NCBI GenBank assembly: GCA_905479795.1
Contig: CAJQNX010000060.1
Span: 1 to 6,461 of the forward strand
Length of the DNA stretch: 6,461 nucleotides
Direction of reading: 5' to 3'
Origin: an uncultured Candidatus Midichloriaceae bacterium
Lineage (GTDB): Bacteria > Pseudomonadota > Alphaproteobacteria > Rickettsiales > Midichloriaceae
Position 1 is the first letter of the stretch, and the number at the start of each line of letters is the position of its first letter. The translations under genes and the position numbers were made by a program. A model generated the notes under the pieces. That model had not been told where the DNA came from. It made no database searches and worked only from the letters and a program-made list of their open reading frames with translations. Below, piece after piece: positions 5,931 to 6,461 of this stretch.

Positions 5931-6461
5931 ATGAAGAATTATGTCATAAAAAAATTCCCTTTTAATAGTCTTTTAGGTAATGAAGGGCGTGATAATGATT
6001 TAGTTTTAAAGAAGAATATTAAAGATGAATATACTGGAAAGGATTTGAAAGTAGCGAGTGATATATTAGCAAGGAAAGATATTGTAGTTGAACAAAATGA
6101 ATATACAAAAGAAAGTGTAGAGGTTCTAAAACTAGAGTCTTTTAAAAATGGTTGGGCAGAATGCGAAGAAGCTCAAAAAAAGCTTGTAGAGTACGAAAAA
6201 AAGGGTGACGTTGTTAATCTTTTAGCTAAGATAGAATCTAATTTGTCAAATATTTATGAAACGATTGAAAGCAAGTATGATAATTTATCGAAAGATTGCG
6301 TAGAGTTAAGCTATGTTATTGCCAATAAACTGGTTGGGAGATTAAGTGAGAAATTTCCAAATGAAGTCATATTAGATTTTTTAGGAAAAAGTTTACCTCT
6401 ACTTACTCATGCAAATGATATTAAAGTGAGCGTTAATCCTGAAAATTTATCGCATATTAAA
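5931..6461 (+). CDS. fliH: Flagellar assembly protein FliH (3' end beyond the window)
   Basis: An open frame begins at ATG 5931, 7 nt after the fliG stop, and runs without a stop to the window end (177 codons). FliH binds the export ATPase FliI as a dimer, regulates it and links it to the C ring. The N-terminal part is variable and charged. FKNGWAECEEAQKK (about 71-84) resembles the family's G-containing repeat helix. It is followed by a long amphipathic helical segment (about 85-150) and IKVSVNPENLSHIK at the end, matching the FliH C-terminal beta strand with its N/xPxxL pattern. Similarity is weak, as is usual for FliH, so the call rests partly on gene order after fliF-fliG. No ribosome binding site is visible, and tight spacing suggests coupling to fliG. 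Typical FliH length is 200-240 residues, so the missing part is probably small. Confidence 0.85.
   Translation, partial: MKNYVIKKFPFNSLLGNEGRDNDLVLKKNIKDEYTGKDLKVASDILARKDIVVEQNEYTKESVEVLKLESFKNGWAECEEAQKKLVEYEKKGDVVNLLAKIESNLSNIYETIESKYDNLSKDCVELSYVIANKLVGRLSEKFPNEVILDFLGKSLPLLTHANDIKVSVNPENLSHIK

Noticed and set aside
1..6461. CRISPR array, insertion sequence, toxin-antitoxin or defence system
   Set aside because: No regularly spaced repeats, transposase motifs, terminal inverted repeats or defence-type domains were seen on either strand.

Overview
This is an AT-rich (about 27-30% G+C in most genes), gene-dense window. It looks like the chromosome of a host-associated alphaproteobacterium, and a flagellated member of Rickettsiales or a similar endosymbiont lineage is the best fit. 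The evidence is the base composition, the alphaproteobacterial form of the elongator tRNA-Met, Shine-Dalgarno sites that are weak or missing at several starts, a DUF374 acyltransferase paired with waaA, and a fliF-fliG-fliH flagellar cluster. The taxonomic placement is inference; no marker gene settles it.

Layout from left to right. Positions 4-160 hold two tRNA genes on the minus strand (tRNA-Met CAT, then tRNA-Thr GGT), 5 nt apart, with one plausible shared promoter. Positions 308-970 (+) encode an acidic, helix-rich 220-residue protein of unknown function with its own promoter and ribosome binding site. Its G+C content is visibly higher than that of its neighbours. A 128-bp convergent spacer with a G+C-rich hairpin separates it from a two-gene minus-strand operon. 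That operon holds a DUF374 (LpxJ-like/lysophospholipid acyltransferase) gene at 2368-3036, starting with TTG, followed 21 nt later by waaA/kdtA (1099-2346), the Kdo transferase of lipid A-core synthesis. A 219-bp divergent intergenic region (3037-3255) carries the upstream signals for this operon and for the flagellar operon on the plus strand: fliF (3256-4905), fliG (4931-5923) and the first 177 codons of fliH (5931 to the window end).

How the genes work together. The minus-strand pair belongs to outer-membrane lipid A/Kdo assembly: acylation of the lipid plus Kdo transfer. The plus-strand trio makes the MS ring (FliF), the rotor/switch protein docked on it (FliG) and the negative regulator/stator of the export ATPase (FliH). 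FliF keeps its C-terminal FliG-binding tail and FliG keeps all the torque-region charges, so the motor base looks functional rather than decaying.

I found no mobile element, CRISPR array, toxin-antitoxin pair or clearly novel multi-gene system. The least explained items are the acidic orphan protein, a disrupted T-stem closing pair in tRNA-Thr, altered family motifs in WaaA and FliG, and a pair of mutually exclusive hairpins in the fliF leader.
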